Positions 1 through 12,186 of a stretch of 64,000 nucleotides of DNA are shown here, piece by piece. The stretch's first letter is position 1. The number at the start of each line of letters is the position of its first letter. The position numbers and the translations under genes were made by a program. Where the stretch lies: positions 104,546,480-104,610,479 of the forward strand of contig NC_064825.1 of assembly GCF_024166365.1 (NCBI RefSeq), written 5' to 3'. The DNA is from Elephas maximus indicus. Taxonomy: Eukaryota > Chordata > Mammalia > Proboscidea > Elephantidae. The notes under the pieces are model-generated. The model was not told the DNA's origin, did no database searches, and saw only the letters and a program-made list of their open reading frames with translations.

Positions 1-155
1 GTGTCACAGAGTAGAACTACTCTAGCGTTTTCTTGGCTATAATTTTTACATAAACAGATCACCAGGCCTTTCTTCCATGGTGGTGCTGGGTGGGTTTGAA
101 CTACCAACCTCTATGTTCATAGTAAAGTGCAAACTGTTTGCTCCTCTCAGGGACC
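1..155 (-). repeat. AfroSINE, partial, cut by window edge
   Basis: Reverse-complement SINE of the class whose middle part reads TTTTCTTGGCTATAAT and CAGATCACCAGGCCTTTCTT, ending at CAGGGACC, which is the complement of the tRNA-like head. The 3' tail lies outside the window. The same class recurs at 17991-18193 and 36318-36533. Confidence 0.8.
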
Positions 156-237
156 AAAAAATATATATGGCCCAGCTATTTACTGAACACTCTCTCCCAG
201 ATATCCCAGCTTGAAAAAATGAGTAAGAAACATTCAT

Positions 238-458
238 TTACCCCATTGTATTCAAGTTGCTTCTGACTCATAGTAGTCCTATAACACTTATTAAACCAAA
301 ACCAAACCTATTGCCATTGATTCGATTCCTACTCTTAGCGACCCTTTAGAATAGAGTAGAACAGCCCCTGTAGGGTTTCCAAGGAGTGGCTGGCGGATTC
401 AAACTTCTGACCTTTGGGTTAGCAGCTGAGCTCTTAACCACTGTGCCACCAGTGCTCC
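238..458 (-). repeat. AfroSINE, full, plus adjoining SINE tail fragment
   Basis: From about 294 to 458 this is a full short-class SINE in reverse orientation. It opens with the tail complement AACCAAAACCAAACCTATTG and closes with the head complement CCACTGTGCCACCAGTGCTCC. A separate tail fragment of the same family (CAAGTTGCTTCTGACTCATA) lies just before it at 238-285. Confidence 0.85.
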
Positions 459-459
459 A

Positions 460-1771
460 TTAGCTTCTAACTAATCTATTTTTACCTTTGAACACCTTAG
501 TGATATTTGGTACTTGACATTTGCTAATAAGCACAAATGAAAGTTCTTTGACAATTGGTAATATCTCATATATTCCCATTTCTATTTTTCTTCCTCCAAT
601 CTCTGAAAAGCTGAAAAGCACCTCTTAGAGCACTTAAAGCCCCTGAGCTTACATTTCCAAATTAAAAGAGGTGTGATGATTGCTTAATAGTTCATGCTTC
701 TGGTTTTTAGCTTAAGCATTTTAGATCTGGGGCAGTAGGAGTGGGGGTTGTTACCAGACACACCAGGCAGTTTGTTGCAGTATCAAAGCGTGACTGTAAT
801 TCCCTATAAAGTTTGTATTATCCTGGTAGTTGAAAACCCCATGTTCCTAGAACAGAGCAGAGAAGCAGAAAAGGGAGGGCAATGTGGTTAGAAGAGCAAT
901 TGTGGATAATCAGTAACTGACTTTTTATTAAATTTGTTTTCTGTCCTAACAAATTTAATGATAATTATTGAAATTTGAATTATAACATCTTTCAATGAAG
1001 ACTTCTTTTACAAATTTAGACAGAAATAATCAAAGTCTTCACTTTCAAGAACAAAACTTGTTTTTTTTTTTGCATCTTTCTCATCACTATGACTTTAGAA
1101 GGGATGCCATATGCAGATAAAGACATACGTATTATGTATTTAAATATAATAGAGAAGACTGAATTATCTTATTGTGTTCTTCCCAAGTCACGTCCGTACC
1201 TCCAATACATTGTCTAGAGAGTTATGAGTTGGCCAAAATTCAGACTGGGTTAGTCAAGTAGACTAGCTTTCTTCTTCCTTTGTAAATTCTCTTTTCCTCA
1301 ACAGCCTTCAAATAAATCTTATCTTCCTCTAAAGTAAAACCTACCTTTGCAAAATTTCCTGATAAAGTTACTCACTTTGGAGTGGCCAGAATAAAACATA
1401 ATTTTCTTTGGACTATGTGATTCTGGGCAAGGATAAACTATAAGAAGCCTGACTCTCGGTATCTTAACCATTACGGTAAGTTCATTCTCTTCATTATTCG
1501 TTTTTAAATGAATGATACATCATAAAATATTTGTATTTGAGAACACCGTAGGTGTTGAAGGTAAGATGATAGAAAAGTCTCATTCATCTTCAATCGTCTG
1601 TGATTTTGGTCACTCCTTTGAGAGTGGTGTTTTGGGTTTGTATATTATCAATCTCATTAGGTTACCCATTTCTGAAACAAGTTAATTTTCTACATGTATT
1701 TTAACAGAAGTCCTTAAGTTAAATTATGAATCATAAATACTTTTTATTAACTTGTTTATAATTTTGAGTTC
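460..1771. other. Intergenic, nothing recognised
   Basis: AT-rich single-copy-looking sequence. I see no ORF of note, no SINE or LINE and no RNA gene. Very old, unrecognisable repeats cannot be excluded by eye. Confidence 0.5.
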
Positions 1772-2140
1772 TGTCTTAATTATTTAGTGCTGCTATAACA
1801 GAAATACCACACCTAGGTGGATTTAAAGAAAATAAATTTATTTTCTCATGGTTAGGAGGCTAGAAGTTTGAAATCAAGGTGCCAGCTCTAGAGGAAGTTT
1901 ATTCTCTTATGGGCTCTGGGGGAAGGTCCTTGTCTTGGTTCCTTGGCGATCTTCATGTTGTATGGCATGTATCTTCCCTGATCTCTCCTTGCCCACTTGC
2001 TTGTTTAATCTCTTTTATATATCAAATGAAATTGACTTAAAACACACCCTACACTAATACAGTCTCATTAACATATCAGAGAAAACCCATTCACAGATGG
2101 GATTACAGCCACAGGTATTGGGGATCTGCAGTCTTAAAGC
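1772..2140 (-). mobile_element. ERVL-MaLR solo LTR fossil, truncated
   Basis: Starts TGTCTTAATTATTTAGTGCT, the complement of a MaLR LTR 3' end, and resembles the LTRs at 34439-34847 and 47243-47750. The far (5' LTR) edge is not clear. No internal region is attached, so this is an old, broken remnant left by LTR-LTR recombination or truncation. Confidence 0.7.
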
Positions 2141-2599
2141 TCATTTCTACCCATTCATATTCCAGGCAAACCAGACTACTTTAATCATATATTTGTTAAT
2201 ATCCTTTAGAAACATGACCTTAAGTACACATATTTTTTTTGAACAAAGGAATTTTTAATCTACGAAATATCATGATCTAGAAAAGCATGAATATAGTTCC
2301 CAAACTGACAAATATTCATTGAATTCTGTGTCTAATAAGGATATATTCATCCTGCAACGGGAGCATGGGAGTAAGGATTAGTAAGTGTATCAGGTGAGAG
2401 CTTCATAATAGAAATGATGTAAAAGCCAGTGATTAGAAATGAACAGGGATGAAGTTCTCAAAACCCATCTTGCTATTTCTTTTCCTCCTTTTGCTATCCA
2501 ACTGCTTCATCCTTCTCAAAATTTCTTGACCCGACTACAGAGGAACCTCCTTTAGGCAGCCTTCAATGCTTGTCTTGTGATGAAGGAAATTCTCTCTCC

Positions 2600-2810
2600 T
2601 ACTTTCTACAAGCTTTCTTTATAACATTTCTTATAATTTTACATATTTTCACTTACCATACACTTATATGTATGGAATTGTTTTAGCTTCCTTCCTCAAA
2701 TAAGATTCTTGGAAAACTATGAACTCTCAGAATTTATTTTCTACTGTTTCGAATCAAACACCTTATACAACGTAGGTGCTCAGTAAATGCTTTTGAACTG
2801 AACATCCCCT
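2600..2810 (+). repeat. L2-like LINE 3' end
   Basis: The stretch shows the typical L2 3' pattern: a long pyrimidine-rich run, then GTAGGTGCTCAGTAAATGCT, which corresponds to the L2 terminal motif. It is strongly diverged, so the left edge is approximate. Confidence 0.5.
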
Positions 2811-2874
2811 ACCTCGTAAAATGTACTAATACATATTACTAATTACTAATACTATAATGCTCTTCTGATTACAA

Positions 2875-3071
2875 GGAGCCCTGGTGGTGCAGTGGTTAAA
2901 ACACTTGGCTGATAACAAAAAGTTCGGTGGTTGGAACCCACCAGCTGCTCCTTGGGAGAAAGATGTAGTAGTCTGCTTCTGTAAAGATTACAGCCTTGGA
3001 AACCCTATAGGCAGTTCTACTCTGTCCTATAGGGTCACTATGAGTTGAAATTGACTCAAAGGCAATGAGAA
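2875..3071 (+). repeat. AfroSINE, long class
   Basis: The head GGAGCCCTGGTGGTGCAGTG carries an A-box-like stretch. This long class includes the middle segment GAGAAAGATGTAGTAGTCTG, absent from the short copies, and ends in the shared tail. TTCTGATTA on both sides is a likely target-site duplication. Confidence 0.88.
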
Positions 3072-3202
3072 TTCTGATTATGAAATATATTCACACCATT
3101 CATTTAATGGGACTTTCTTTCTATCATATGTAGTATGGAAAAAGACAAATATACTCCGAATTTTTAAAACTGGGGGATAAAGAGATAGACTTTAAGTAAC
3201 TT

Positions 3203-3243
3203 GTCCCTATGAATTGAAATCGACTCGATGACAATGGGTTACA
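3203..3243 (+). repeat. AfroSINE 3' tail fragment
   Basis: CCCTATGAATTGAAATCGAC followed by CGATGACAATGGGTT is the last 40 bases of the SINE consensus, with no body attached. Confidence 0.65.
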
Positions 3244-3385
3244 GTTATATGGGTTAGTGAATCAGCTCTATAATCTGTAGTAGAAGATAATGCACTTTAC
3301 ACTGCACCACACTGCCATGTAAGACACTGACATCCATGAAGATGAAACCTTAAGGATTTTTTTTTTTATATGAATACTTGACCCT

Positions 3386-3450
3386 TGTTGTTAGATGTCG
3401 ATGAGTTGCTTCTAACTTATGTCAGCCCATGTGTGTGAGAGAAGGCTAGC
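3386..3450 (-). repeat. SINE/RTE tail fragment
   Basis: TTGTTGTTAGATGTCGATGA matches the complement of the tail shared by the SINEs and the RTE LINE. The sequence beyond is too diverged to assign. Confidence 0.5.
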
Positions 3451-3641
3451 AGGTTGTCCCATGATTCTTTGGCTCTCAAAAGTCCAGTTTAAGAGAAGGT
3501 ATAGTCTACCTTTTTGAGCTCCTCACTCTATGTAAGTGAATCCCTTGACTTCTGATATCTGGTAAAGAGATACCTTGGAAACATTTTGACTTGAAGACCA
3601 AAGGTTGCCATAAAATTCAATATACATGACCTATGCTTCCA

Positions 3642-3809
3642 TTGGAAACCCTAGTAGGGTAGTGGTTAAGAGCTACAGCTGATAACCAAAATATCGGCCG
3701 TTCAAATCTACCAGGTGCTCCTTGGAAACCACATGGGACAGTTCTACTCTGTCCTATAGGGTCGCTATGAGTCGGAATCAACTTGACAGCAGTAGGTTTG
3801 GTTTTGGTT
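3642..3809 (+). repeat. AfroSINE, short class, with target-site duplication
   Basis: A complete short-class SINE running from GGAAACCCTAGTAGGGTAGT to GGTTTGGTTTTGG. It is flanked by the 10-bp direct repeat TATGCTTCCA (3632-3641 and 3810-3819), which fixes both ends of the insertion. Confidence 0.92.
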
Positions 3810-3959
3810 TATGCTTCCAATATCTGGTTGCCCCAAACATAATAACATTAATATTTGATTGTTCCTCTTACTGAATTTTATCAGAGAAGCAGGAGTATTA
3901 CAGAGGCACAATGGGAACAAGGTGTAGAAAGGAAGTAGGTCGGATAGGGACAAATATTG

Positions 3960-4986
3960 AGTAAATGGGATGATATTTACCCAAAATATTTTCAGGAACT
4001 ACTCTTCCACATATAGGGCATACTATTCTTCAAAGTAATTATATAGTTTTTAGCCTCCTTATCATCATATTTGCTCTGAAGTTTCTCTGAGATGTCATTC
4101 CTCAACTTTTCAAAATAAACCTCAGAAGAGTGTCAACTGCAAATTATATTCTTTCTTTCATTTTGGAAACATGCAAGGAGTAATTATTCTCTACTGTGAT
4201 ATTCAATATTCTATTTAATGTACTCACCTGGAGGTGGAAAATCTGGCATTCTCCAGAAACTATGTCAAGGTCGTCACGTCCATTAACTTTTTATCTAATT
4301 TCTCATCAGACATAACCTCTTCTAACTTTCCAGTACTCGAAGCTCTTTGCTACAGCTTCATTGCTACCTTACAACAGAAGCATTTGTGAACTTTTATATG
4401 CTCTATCATCTCAAGAAGCAATAGCCCTGGGCTTCATCCATCTCCCCTCACACAGCAATGATGGCTTTTCACATACCAGATGCTCATGGAATATTTGTTG
4501 AGTTCAAAAGATAAATTGTCTTACCCAAATGTGTATTTTGTTCTGCTTGTTTCCTAAGTTAATGGTAAACTTTTACAAACACTGAGTTGCTAATTTTTTT
4601 CCTTGTTCTTTTCTCAGAGGATGTGGCAGCAGTATAGTGACAAAACATAAGGAAGTCTATTAGAATATCATGCTGAATTACTCTGTAATGATGTCTTTCT
4701 GAGTTGAAAAAGATGAAAATAATCATTTACTTACCTGTTAGTAGACTGTCTAAGTTACTATCAAGTCTGTCTATCCCTTTTTTAAATAACCATTCTCATA
4801 GAATACTGGGGGAAGAAAAGCTCTCTGCATTCTAGAGGGAATATTTTAAGACATAATGATGTAAGTTATTATCATTCTAGAAAGTATTATTCCCTAAAGT
4901 TTTACTTCCTGTGCTAGTCAGAAAGATCTCGGGTGTTGTACTAGGCTTAACTTTTTGTTTATCTATTTAGCCTATAAGAATAGCAA
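3960..4986. other. Intergenic, mostly unrecognised
   Basis: No gene is visible. A stretch near 4310-4510, ending in TGCTCATGGAATATTTGTTG, may be a worn L2 3' end, but I would not insist on it. Confidence 0.45.
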
Positions 4987-5190
4987 GTTGTTGTTGGGTG
5001 CCATCCAGTTGATTCTGATTCACAGAGACCCTATAGGACAGAGTAGAACTGCCCTTATAGGGTTTCCAAGGTTGTAATCTTTAGGAGAGCAGATTGCTAG
5101 GTCTTTTCTCCCACAGAGTGGGTGATTGGTGGATCCTAACCAACAACCTTTGAGTTAGCAGCCCAGTGCTTAATCATTGAGCCACAAGGG
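4987..5190 (-). repeat. AfroSINE
   Basis: Reverse orientation. It begins with the tail complement TTGTTGTTGGGTGCCATCCA and ends with the head complement ATTGAGCCACAAGGG. The GTTGTT-rich start is the tail shared with the RTE LINE. Confidence 0.85.
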
Positions 5191-5402
5191 CAAATTAACC
5201 ACCTCATACTCAGAAACCAGAAAAAAAAGAAAAAAAACAAAAGTTTGTTAGTTGCCTCAGGCAGATCAAAGGTACCAGAGAATAAAAGAAAAAAGACAAG
5301 TGGTGATGAAAGTTGTGTAGAAAACAGGGAAAAGAAAAAAATGACATCATTGGTAAAAGAATTCCTGTTCCACCCTGTGCCCTAATTGCTCTTCACTGCA
5401 GT

Positions 5403-5556
5403 AAAACCCATTGCCATCTAGTTGATTCCAACACATAGCAACACTATTGAACAGACTAGAACTGCCCCATAGGGTTTCCAAGAAGCAGCTGGTGGATTTG
5501 AACTGTGGACCTTTTGGTCAGCAGCTGAGCTCTTAACCACTGGCCACCAGGGCTCC
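5403..5556 (-). repeat. AfroSINE, short class
   Basis: Runs from AAAACCCATTGCCATCTAGT to CTGGCCACCAGGGCTCC, the complement of tail and head respectively. Confidence 0.88.
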
Positions 5557-5712
5557 CCTTCGTGCATTAGGAGATAGATTTGTCTGGCTCTTACAATTTA
5601 TTTGTAAGGAGAATTTAAGGAAGTCATTGTGGCATTCTGAAACCAGAGATTCTATGCTGTGAGCTATAAACATCCTCCACCAAGGAACCAGAGTTACAGC
5701 AAGGGGTCTAAG

Positions 5713-6060
5713 GAGATAATTATATATAAATATAATAACTATATATATATATATAGAGAGAGAGCCCTGGTGGCACAGTGGTTAAGAGCTCAAGCTGCTA
5801 ACCAAAAGGTTGGCAGTTCAAATCCACTGGCTGCTCCTTGAAAACACTATAAGGTAGTTCTACTCTGTCCTGTAAGGTCACTATGAGTTGGAATGGACTT
5901 GGTGGCAACAGGTTTGGGTTTTCATTGGTGTATATAAATATATATATATAGTTATAGTTTTACAGTTATACTAGTTACAGTTATAGCTATAGTTATAACC
6001 ATAGCTATAGCTATAGTTATTATATAGTTATTGTTATAGTTATTATAGTTATTTATACAT
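5713..6060. repeat. TA-rich microsatellite split by a SINE
   Basis: AT dinucleotide runs at 5713-5760 resume at about 5930 and grade into a TATAGTTATAGCTATAGT-type array up to about 6060. A + strand short-class SINE sits between them (about 5762-5920, GAGCCCTGGTGGCACAGTGG to GGCAACAGGTTTGGG). This suggests it landed in, or seeded, the TA tract. Confidence 0.8.
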
Positions 6061-6194
6061 AATTATTCACAACCTAATAGATACCTTAGATTTATCTAAT
6101 TAATTTCCATTTGTTCTACTAATTCACCTTAGTAAAAAGTCATTTAATCGAGAATACTGTTTTACTGAAATAATTTTACTTCATCAAATATTTA

Positions 6195-7204
6195 TTGAAT
6201 AGTGGGAATTCTAGGACACTCAATTTTGCTCATGAGGAACCTGTGCATAGATCAAGAGGCAGTCACTCGAACAGAAGAAGGGGATACTGCGTGGTTTAAA
6301 GTGAAGAAAGTTGTGCATCTGGGTTGTACCCTTTCACCATACTTATTAAATCTGTATGCTGAGCAAATAATCTGAGAACTTCGGCTATATGAAGAGGAAA
6401 GCAGCATTAGGATAGAAGGATGACTCATTAGCAAGATGCAATATGCAGATGATACAACCTTGCTTGCTGAAAATGAAGAGGACTTGAAGCACTTACTGAT
6501 GAAGAATAAAGCCTTCAGTGTGGATTATACCTCAACATAAAGAAAACAAAAATTTTCACAATTGGACCAATAAGCAACATCATGATAAAAGCAGAAAGGG
6601 TTGAAGTTGTCAAGGATTTCATTTTACTTGGATCCACAATCAACACCCATGGAAGAACAGTCAAGAAATCAAACAATGCATTGCATTGGGCAAATCTGAT
6701 GCAAAAGACCTCTTTAAAGTGTTAAAAGCAAAGATGTCACCTTGAAGGCTAGGGTGCACCTGACCCAAGCCACTGTGTTTCAATTGCTTAATAGCCATGA
6801 GAAAGCTGGGCAATGAATAAGGAAGACCTAAGAAGAATTGGCGCCTTTAAATTATGGTGTTCGCAAAGAATATTAGATATGTCATGGACCGCCAAAGAAT
6901 GAACAAATCTGCCTTGGAAGAAGTAGAGCTAGAATGCTCCTTAGAAGCAAGGATGGGAGACTTCATCTCACATACTTTGGACATGTTATCAGGAGTGATC
7001 AGTCCCTGGAGAAGGAAATCATGCTTGGTAAAGTAGAAAGGCAGCAAAAAAGAAGACGCTCAACAAGATGGATTGGGATGGTGGCCACAACAATGTGCTT
7101 GAGCATAACAATGATTATGAAGATGGTGCAGGACCAGGCAGTGTTTCATTCTGTTGTGCATATGGTTGCTATTAGTAGGAAAAGATGGCAACTAACAACA
7201 ACCT
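6195..7204 (+). mobile_element. RTE-clade LINE, 5'-truncated
   Basis: Three-frame reading recovers the C-terminal half of an RTE reverse transcriptase. The catalytic core reads MQYADDTTLLAENEEDLKHL (around 6436-6495), followed by a thumb/C-terminal region with FGHVI near 6970-6990 and the SINE-like tail ending in AACTAACAACAACC. Frame is lost several times, so it makes no protein. It is the longest RTE copy here apart from 41288-42350. The family is known in elephant (RTE1_LA type), assigned from memory. Confidence 0.88.
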
Positions 7205-7214
7205 TTTATATACT

Positions 7215-7400
7215 AGACACTGTGTTTATCCCTTTACATAAATTATACATATATGCTTAATTTACTTTGTTATTCCATGAGTTATGTATTTGCAATGACA
7301 TTTTATGTGACAGAAAACTGAAATTCACAGAAATAGCTTGCCCAGGTTGCACATTTAGAAAACTCAATATTGAAATCTATACCAATGACTATTTTCTTCC
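7215..7400 (-). repeat. MIR-like SINE
   Basis: GACAGAAAACTGAAATTCAC followed by GCTTGCCCAGGTTGCACAT matches the complement of the conserved MIR core. It is old and diverged. Confidence 0.5.
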
Positions 7401-7625
7401 ATGGTTTGTCTCCTTTCCACTCATTTTCCATACACTCCTGAATTGGGAATCAGGGCGTATTAGAAAGCGCTGATGATGAAAGACGTAGCTAATGGTTAAG
7501 TGATGGTATGTCAGGTTGGGGAGTTAGAATTAACAGTAAAAAAATGGAGATAGGTTGAAATTCAGGTACCCATAGCATATGCATGTGAAAATGTTCAGTA
7601 GACACTTGTATTTTTTTTTTTTTAA

Positions 7626-7885
7626 GTATGAAATTCAAGTCAGGACTGTAGAACTAGATTTTGGAATCTTTACTTGTGTATGATAGTTGAAATCATGAGA
7701 GTAGATGAGGTCACCCAAGGAAAACAAGTGGAAAGTTTGGATAAGTGGGCTAACAACAAAATGTAGGGTTACACTAACATTTAAAAGACTGGAAGAAATA
7801 AAGAAGAATCCCAGAAGGGACTCAAGAAACATGTTCAAAGAATCATGAGCAGAATCATAAAAGAGTAGTGATATGGAACCCAAAG
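7626..7885 (-). mobile_element. L2/CR1-clade LINE reverse-transcriptase fragment
   Basis: The minus-strand translation contains FSLGDLIYSHDFNYH. This matches the stretch just before the catalytic ADD box in the L2/CR1-type RT (remembered consensus SLGDLIHSHGFNYHLYADD). Here the catalytic motif itself is replaced (TQVKIPKS). It covers the same RT region as the + strand copy at 14370-15432. An ancient, dead LINE. Confidence 0.68.
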
Positions 7886-8101
7886 CAATGTAGTTTTAGG
7901 AAGGAATGAGTGAGTTTTCTGCATAAGTAGGCCACCTGAGCACTAGCGTCTGAAACCCATATACATGCAAACCTTGATTAAACTGTTCAGTGACTAAAGA
8001 AATGTAAAGTAGGAAAGAAATGTAAAATAGGAGAAAGGACTAGAAGCTGGGAAATAATTCCACTTTTATTCCTCAAACTTAGTAGTTTCTACTGAACTGT
8101 A

Positions 8102-8256
8102 GAGGAGCCCTGGTAGTGTAGTGGTTAAGAGCGCGGCTGCTAACCAAAAGGTTGGCAGTTTGAATCCACCAGCCTCTCCTTGGACACCCTATGGAGCAGT
8201 TCTACTCTGCCCTATACAATCTTTATGAGTTGGAACTGACTCAATGGCGCACGACA
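8102..8256 (+). repeat. AfroSINE, short class, with target-site duplication
   Basis: Head GGAGCCCTGGTAGTGTAGTG, tail CTGACTCAATGGCGCACGAC. The perfect 11-bp direct repeat ACTGAACTGTA at 8091-8101 and 8257-8267 bounds the insertion. Confidence 0.92.
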
Positions 8257-8321
8257 ACTGAACTGTAAGCACGGGATGAAGATAGGGATCGTGACTCTCT
8301 TGTTTGCTACCATATCTAATA

Positions 8322-8484
8322 GCAACCAACCCATTGCCATCAAGTGAATTCTGAATCATAGTGACCCTATAGGACAGAGGAGAACTGCCCCATAGAGTTT
8401 TCAAGGAGAGCGTGGTGGATTTGAACTGCTGACCTTTTTGTTAGCAGTCATAGAACTTAACCACCAAGCCACCAGGATTTCCAA
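8322..8484 (-). repeat. AfroSINE, short class, with target-site duplication
   Basis: Reverse-orientation SINE from AACCCATTGCCATCAAGTGA to GCCACCAGGATTTCC. The direct repeat ATCTAATA (8314-8321 and 8485-8492) flanks it. Confidence 0.9.
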
Positions 8485-8492
8485 ATCTAATA

Positions 8493-10640
8493 TAGTATGT
8501 ACTTAATAAATGATAGTTTATAGCATGCATTTAATAATCAATTGTTCAGTAATTGAATGAATAAAGCAAATGAAAAAAATGAAAAATAAGTAATAACTTA
8601 TTATTACCTTTTCTGAAAAATTACCTATGTAATTGTAAATGAAATCGGTAGAAGAAATTCTCTCTGAACTTACACTAAGACCACTAATTGAAAAGAATGG
8701 CAAACAGAAGTGAGGTCAGGGTTTGGGACACAAGTACTCCTCTGGGACCCCTTTTCATTGATGTGACTTAACAGCAATTAAAAACTACTGGGAGACAGTA
8801 TCAAATGGAACATTGAAAATGACAGGTTGCCTCCATAATACAGTATGATGTCTTTTATGAAGCAGTGTGCAGTATGGTGTCAATAAGAAATGGCCACATT
8901 TATCCTTTGGTGAATATCTGCTATCTTGCTGCACAATATCTAAACATGCTTCCAGATACCTCCTGCCTGCTTTACAAGGATGCTAAAAATGAATTGCACA
9001 AACTGTCTTAGTGGGCTCTGATTGCTTATGCCTTATCAGAGTCCATTTTCCTTCCTTTGGGAACTGAACCTTGATCTTCCTCTGAGGAACTAAGGATGTT
9101 CCAATATTCAAATTTCTAAGGTAATATCATACATTTTCCCAAGGAGCGTAGGAAATGTCACCTAACCATGTGCCAAAGGAAAATAAGACTGAATATTTGT
9201 GAACATTCCTAAAAACCTCCACATTATGAGGAAAGGATTAAGCAAAATACTCTATTCTTTTGTTTTAATCAGGAACATGTATAATCTGTAATCCACAAAC
9301 AGCCTAAATTTGTATATTTTTAATGCCTGTCTAGAAATATCAGTTCCTAGCCACTTAGTCTGTGTTGTATTTAGAATACAATTTCTAGAACACTTAGAGT
9401 GGTGTCCTATGTAAAAGAGAAATGGCAGAAAGATTTCTCCTTATTTATTAAAATTATTAAGATATATGGTCTTAAAAGTTGGTTTTGGGGTATTTGATTA
9501 TTTCTTATTAGTCAGAAGAATACTTACAGAGATTTTTTCATCTACCATTATACCTATATTCATACCTACTTTATTCCAGAACTTTTTGAAGCAAATAATT
9601 AAAGAGGAGTTTAGAGGTCAGGAAAGGCAAGATAATGAAGAAATCTTAGAATTGTGCATGATATCACACAGTTGTTTGATTCCTAGAATATAGCCTGGGC
9701 TCAAAAATCTAGTCAAGTAGGAGAAAGTTCCTAGTTTGGAAAATGGTAGTAAGATATATCTTAACACCTTCATTGATTTCCTACAGCTCAAGAAATAGAT
9801 GAATGTCCAGGACCTTGAGTCTTAAGTAGACCTGTGACCTCTGAATGGAAGATTCTGTCTGCAGGTGCTTTGGCCTATAAGAAATTCCTTAAAGTGAAAA
9901 GCTCAGAAAGACTACACAGTCAAAGAGATTTACCTGCATTCTACTGCACCCAATACGATTTATTACTTGGTTTGTAAATGTTGATATGCAGATGCCAAGT
10001 ATTTCTCTGGGGTGTAATTTCCTGAGGTCATGAGCTAAATTAAAGCAATGATAATGATGTATTCTTTTCATCAGCCCTACCTACAGATTCCCTAGAATTG
10101 CATCTGGCACAAGAAGCAGGAGGAAAACAAAAGTGCACTCCCTGAGGCACACAGCAAACTGTGGTCAATGTCTTCTTCCCAAATGGTCCCTTGGTCTCCC
10201 AGGCTGATGCAATGCCTTAATTATTCAGAATGTTTGGTGCCAAAACTGTCTCCACACTAACAGGCACTGTTACTTATCAACACCCCAGCAATAACTTCTA
10301 GCAGCTACGCTTTCTTAGCAAGAACTTCAGAGCTGAATCCTGCTATTGAGCTACTGAAAATGACTCCTACTAGCGGTTCCCCATTATCCAACACAGTAAA
10401 AGTTTCTCTGAAGACATTACATCAGCTGCTGTGTGTGATGTTTCTATATCCAGTGGCCTGACCAGTCAAGAACTGTGATTCAGGCCACCGGCCTTTCTTC
10501 CCATCTCTGAGTTCATGCCAACTCTCCGCCTTCACACATAGCATCTTCTGAGATCACTCTTCTCCCCTTCCTGTCATCCAGAGCGTGGGCAGAGCTCAAC
10601 CTCGCACTCGAGGCTTGTGATTCCCTTTGAAATTTTCATT
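8493..10640. other. Intergenic, nothing recognised
   Basis: About 2.1 kb with no supportable gene. A weak MIR-like stretch near 9590-9690 (AGAGGAGTTTAGAGGTCAGG) is the only hint of a repeat. Confidence 0.5.
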
Positions 10641-10645
10641 GTATG

Positions 10646-10733
10646 CGTACATATATATCTATATCTATATATCTATATCTACATCTATATCTACATCTCT
10701 ATCTATATATCTATGTATCTATATATCTATATA
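10646..10733. repeat. (ATATCT)n microsatellite
   Basis: An imperfect hexanucleotide array of ATATCT, with ACATCT and ATGTAT variants, over about 90 bp. Confidence 0.9.
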
Positions 10734-10984
10734 TGACTTCAGGGAACGTTTTAAATTTGTAGACAATTGTTTACCAAACTTGAGTTCCTTGTAGAAATTT
10801 CTAATAGGAATGCTCTAAAGTTCAGCTTCAGTCTTGGTATTCAGTCAACATCATTTATCACCTTAGACTTTCTCATTTGAAAGATCAAAGAGCTGAATGC
10901 CTACTTCAGTGTCATTTTGGACACCTCTGACCTTCAGAGATATGACTACGTAGGTTACAATGATATCCAGTCTACATAATGATA

Positions 10985-11137
10985 AAACCCATTGCCTTCA
11001 AGTTGATTCTGACTCATAGCGACCCTATAGGACAGAGTAAAACTGCCCCATAGAGTTTCCAAGGAGCACCTGGATTTGAACTGCCGGCCTCTTGGTTAGC
11101 AGCCGTAACACTTAACCACCGTGCCACCAGGGTTTCC
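10985..11137 (-). repeat. AfroSINE, short class, with perfect target-site duplication
   Basis: Bounded by the 11-bp repeat ACATAATGATA at 10974-10984 and 11138-11148. The body runs from AAACCCATTGCCTTCAAGTT to GTGCCACCAGGGTTTCC. Confidence 0.93.
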
Positions 11138-11676
11138 ACATAATGATAGCATAACAAATTACTCATGGCCTTCTGATTTATTGTCACTATATGAATATTC
11201 ATTTTCAAATATTGGTGATGATTCTAGATGTAACTAGAATATACCCTTAAATGTTTTATTTTATTATCACTTTGGATTTATTTCTAATATCAAACATTAA
11301 CCAGATTGACATTCCCATAATATCAATAATTATAATACTAACCTTTTCTCCAAAATCGGAATACAAACATGAAAGTCATAAGTACAGCTGACAGAAAATC
11401 ATTTCAGGGGCCAGCAAAATGAAATTGCAAATATTTTCCTTCCTTCATTTTTCCTTTTTAACTGGCACCTCATTGCTAGCAAAGGAAATCCTTTTTTTTT
11501 TTTTTTCTATTTCTTCTTGTTTCAGATTAATTAATACATTACCTGTTAAGGCTAACAGTGCTCTGTAACATTTAACTGTGCATGCACATGGGTACACGAA
11601 CATGAACATGGACAAAACACCCTTAAGATAAGTGAAATATATTATTTAATAATATTTTTACTTTTTGTCTGATTTA

Positions 11677-12186
11677 TGTTATGGATTGAATTGTACCCCC
11701 CAAAATGTGCATTAGGACCCTAACCCCTGTACCTGTGCATGTAATCTAATAAAATATAATCACATGTAATGTAATGTAATCACTTTCCTTAATGTAATCA
11801 CCATTCAAAATACAAACCAATATGATGTAATCAAATAACCATCTGAGGTCATACCGGTGTAGGGTGGTCCAGGCCATACAGTGTAGGGTGGATCCTAAAC
11901 CTGATCACTTCCGAGTTATATAAAGAGCAGCACAGACACAGCGATACATACCGACACGGGGGAAAACAGAAGCTATTGGACAACAGAGGCAGTTGAATCT
12001 ACAAGCCCAGGAACTAAAAGGATTGCTGGCTACTAGAGGCTGAAATTGAGATATAAGGACCTTGCCTCACAGCCATAACCTGAGTTCAGACTTCTAGCCT
12101 CCTAAACTGTAAGAAAATAAATTCCTGTTCTTTAAAGCCACCCACTTGTGCTATTTCTGTTAGAACTGCTGTAAGAAACTGAGACA
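11677..12186 (+). mobile_element. ERVL-MaLR solo LTR fossil
   Basis: A 510-bp LTR starting TGTTATGGATTGAATTGTAC and ending in GAAACTGAGACA, with the family's AATAAA polyadenylation region near 12115. The flanking 5-mers ATTTA and ATTTG look like a worn target-site duplication. A short internal direct repeat (TGTAGGGTGG) is seen at 11859 and 11882. No internal region is attached. Its divergence from sister copies suggests an age of tens of millions of years. Confidence 0.85.

Noticed and set aside
5762-5835. tRNA-like sequences at the heads of the other SINEs
   Set aside because: Repeated dozens of times with SINE bodies; A and B box remnants only, not tRNA genes.
10646-10733. Short regularly repeated units, considered as a CRISPR-like array
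   Set aside because: A hexanucleotide microsatellite with no spacers, in a mammalian genome.
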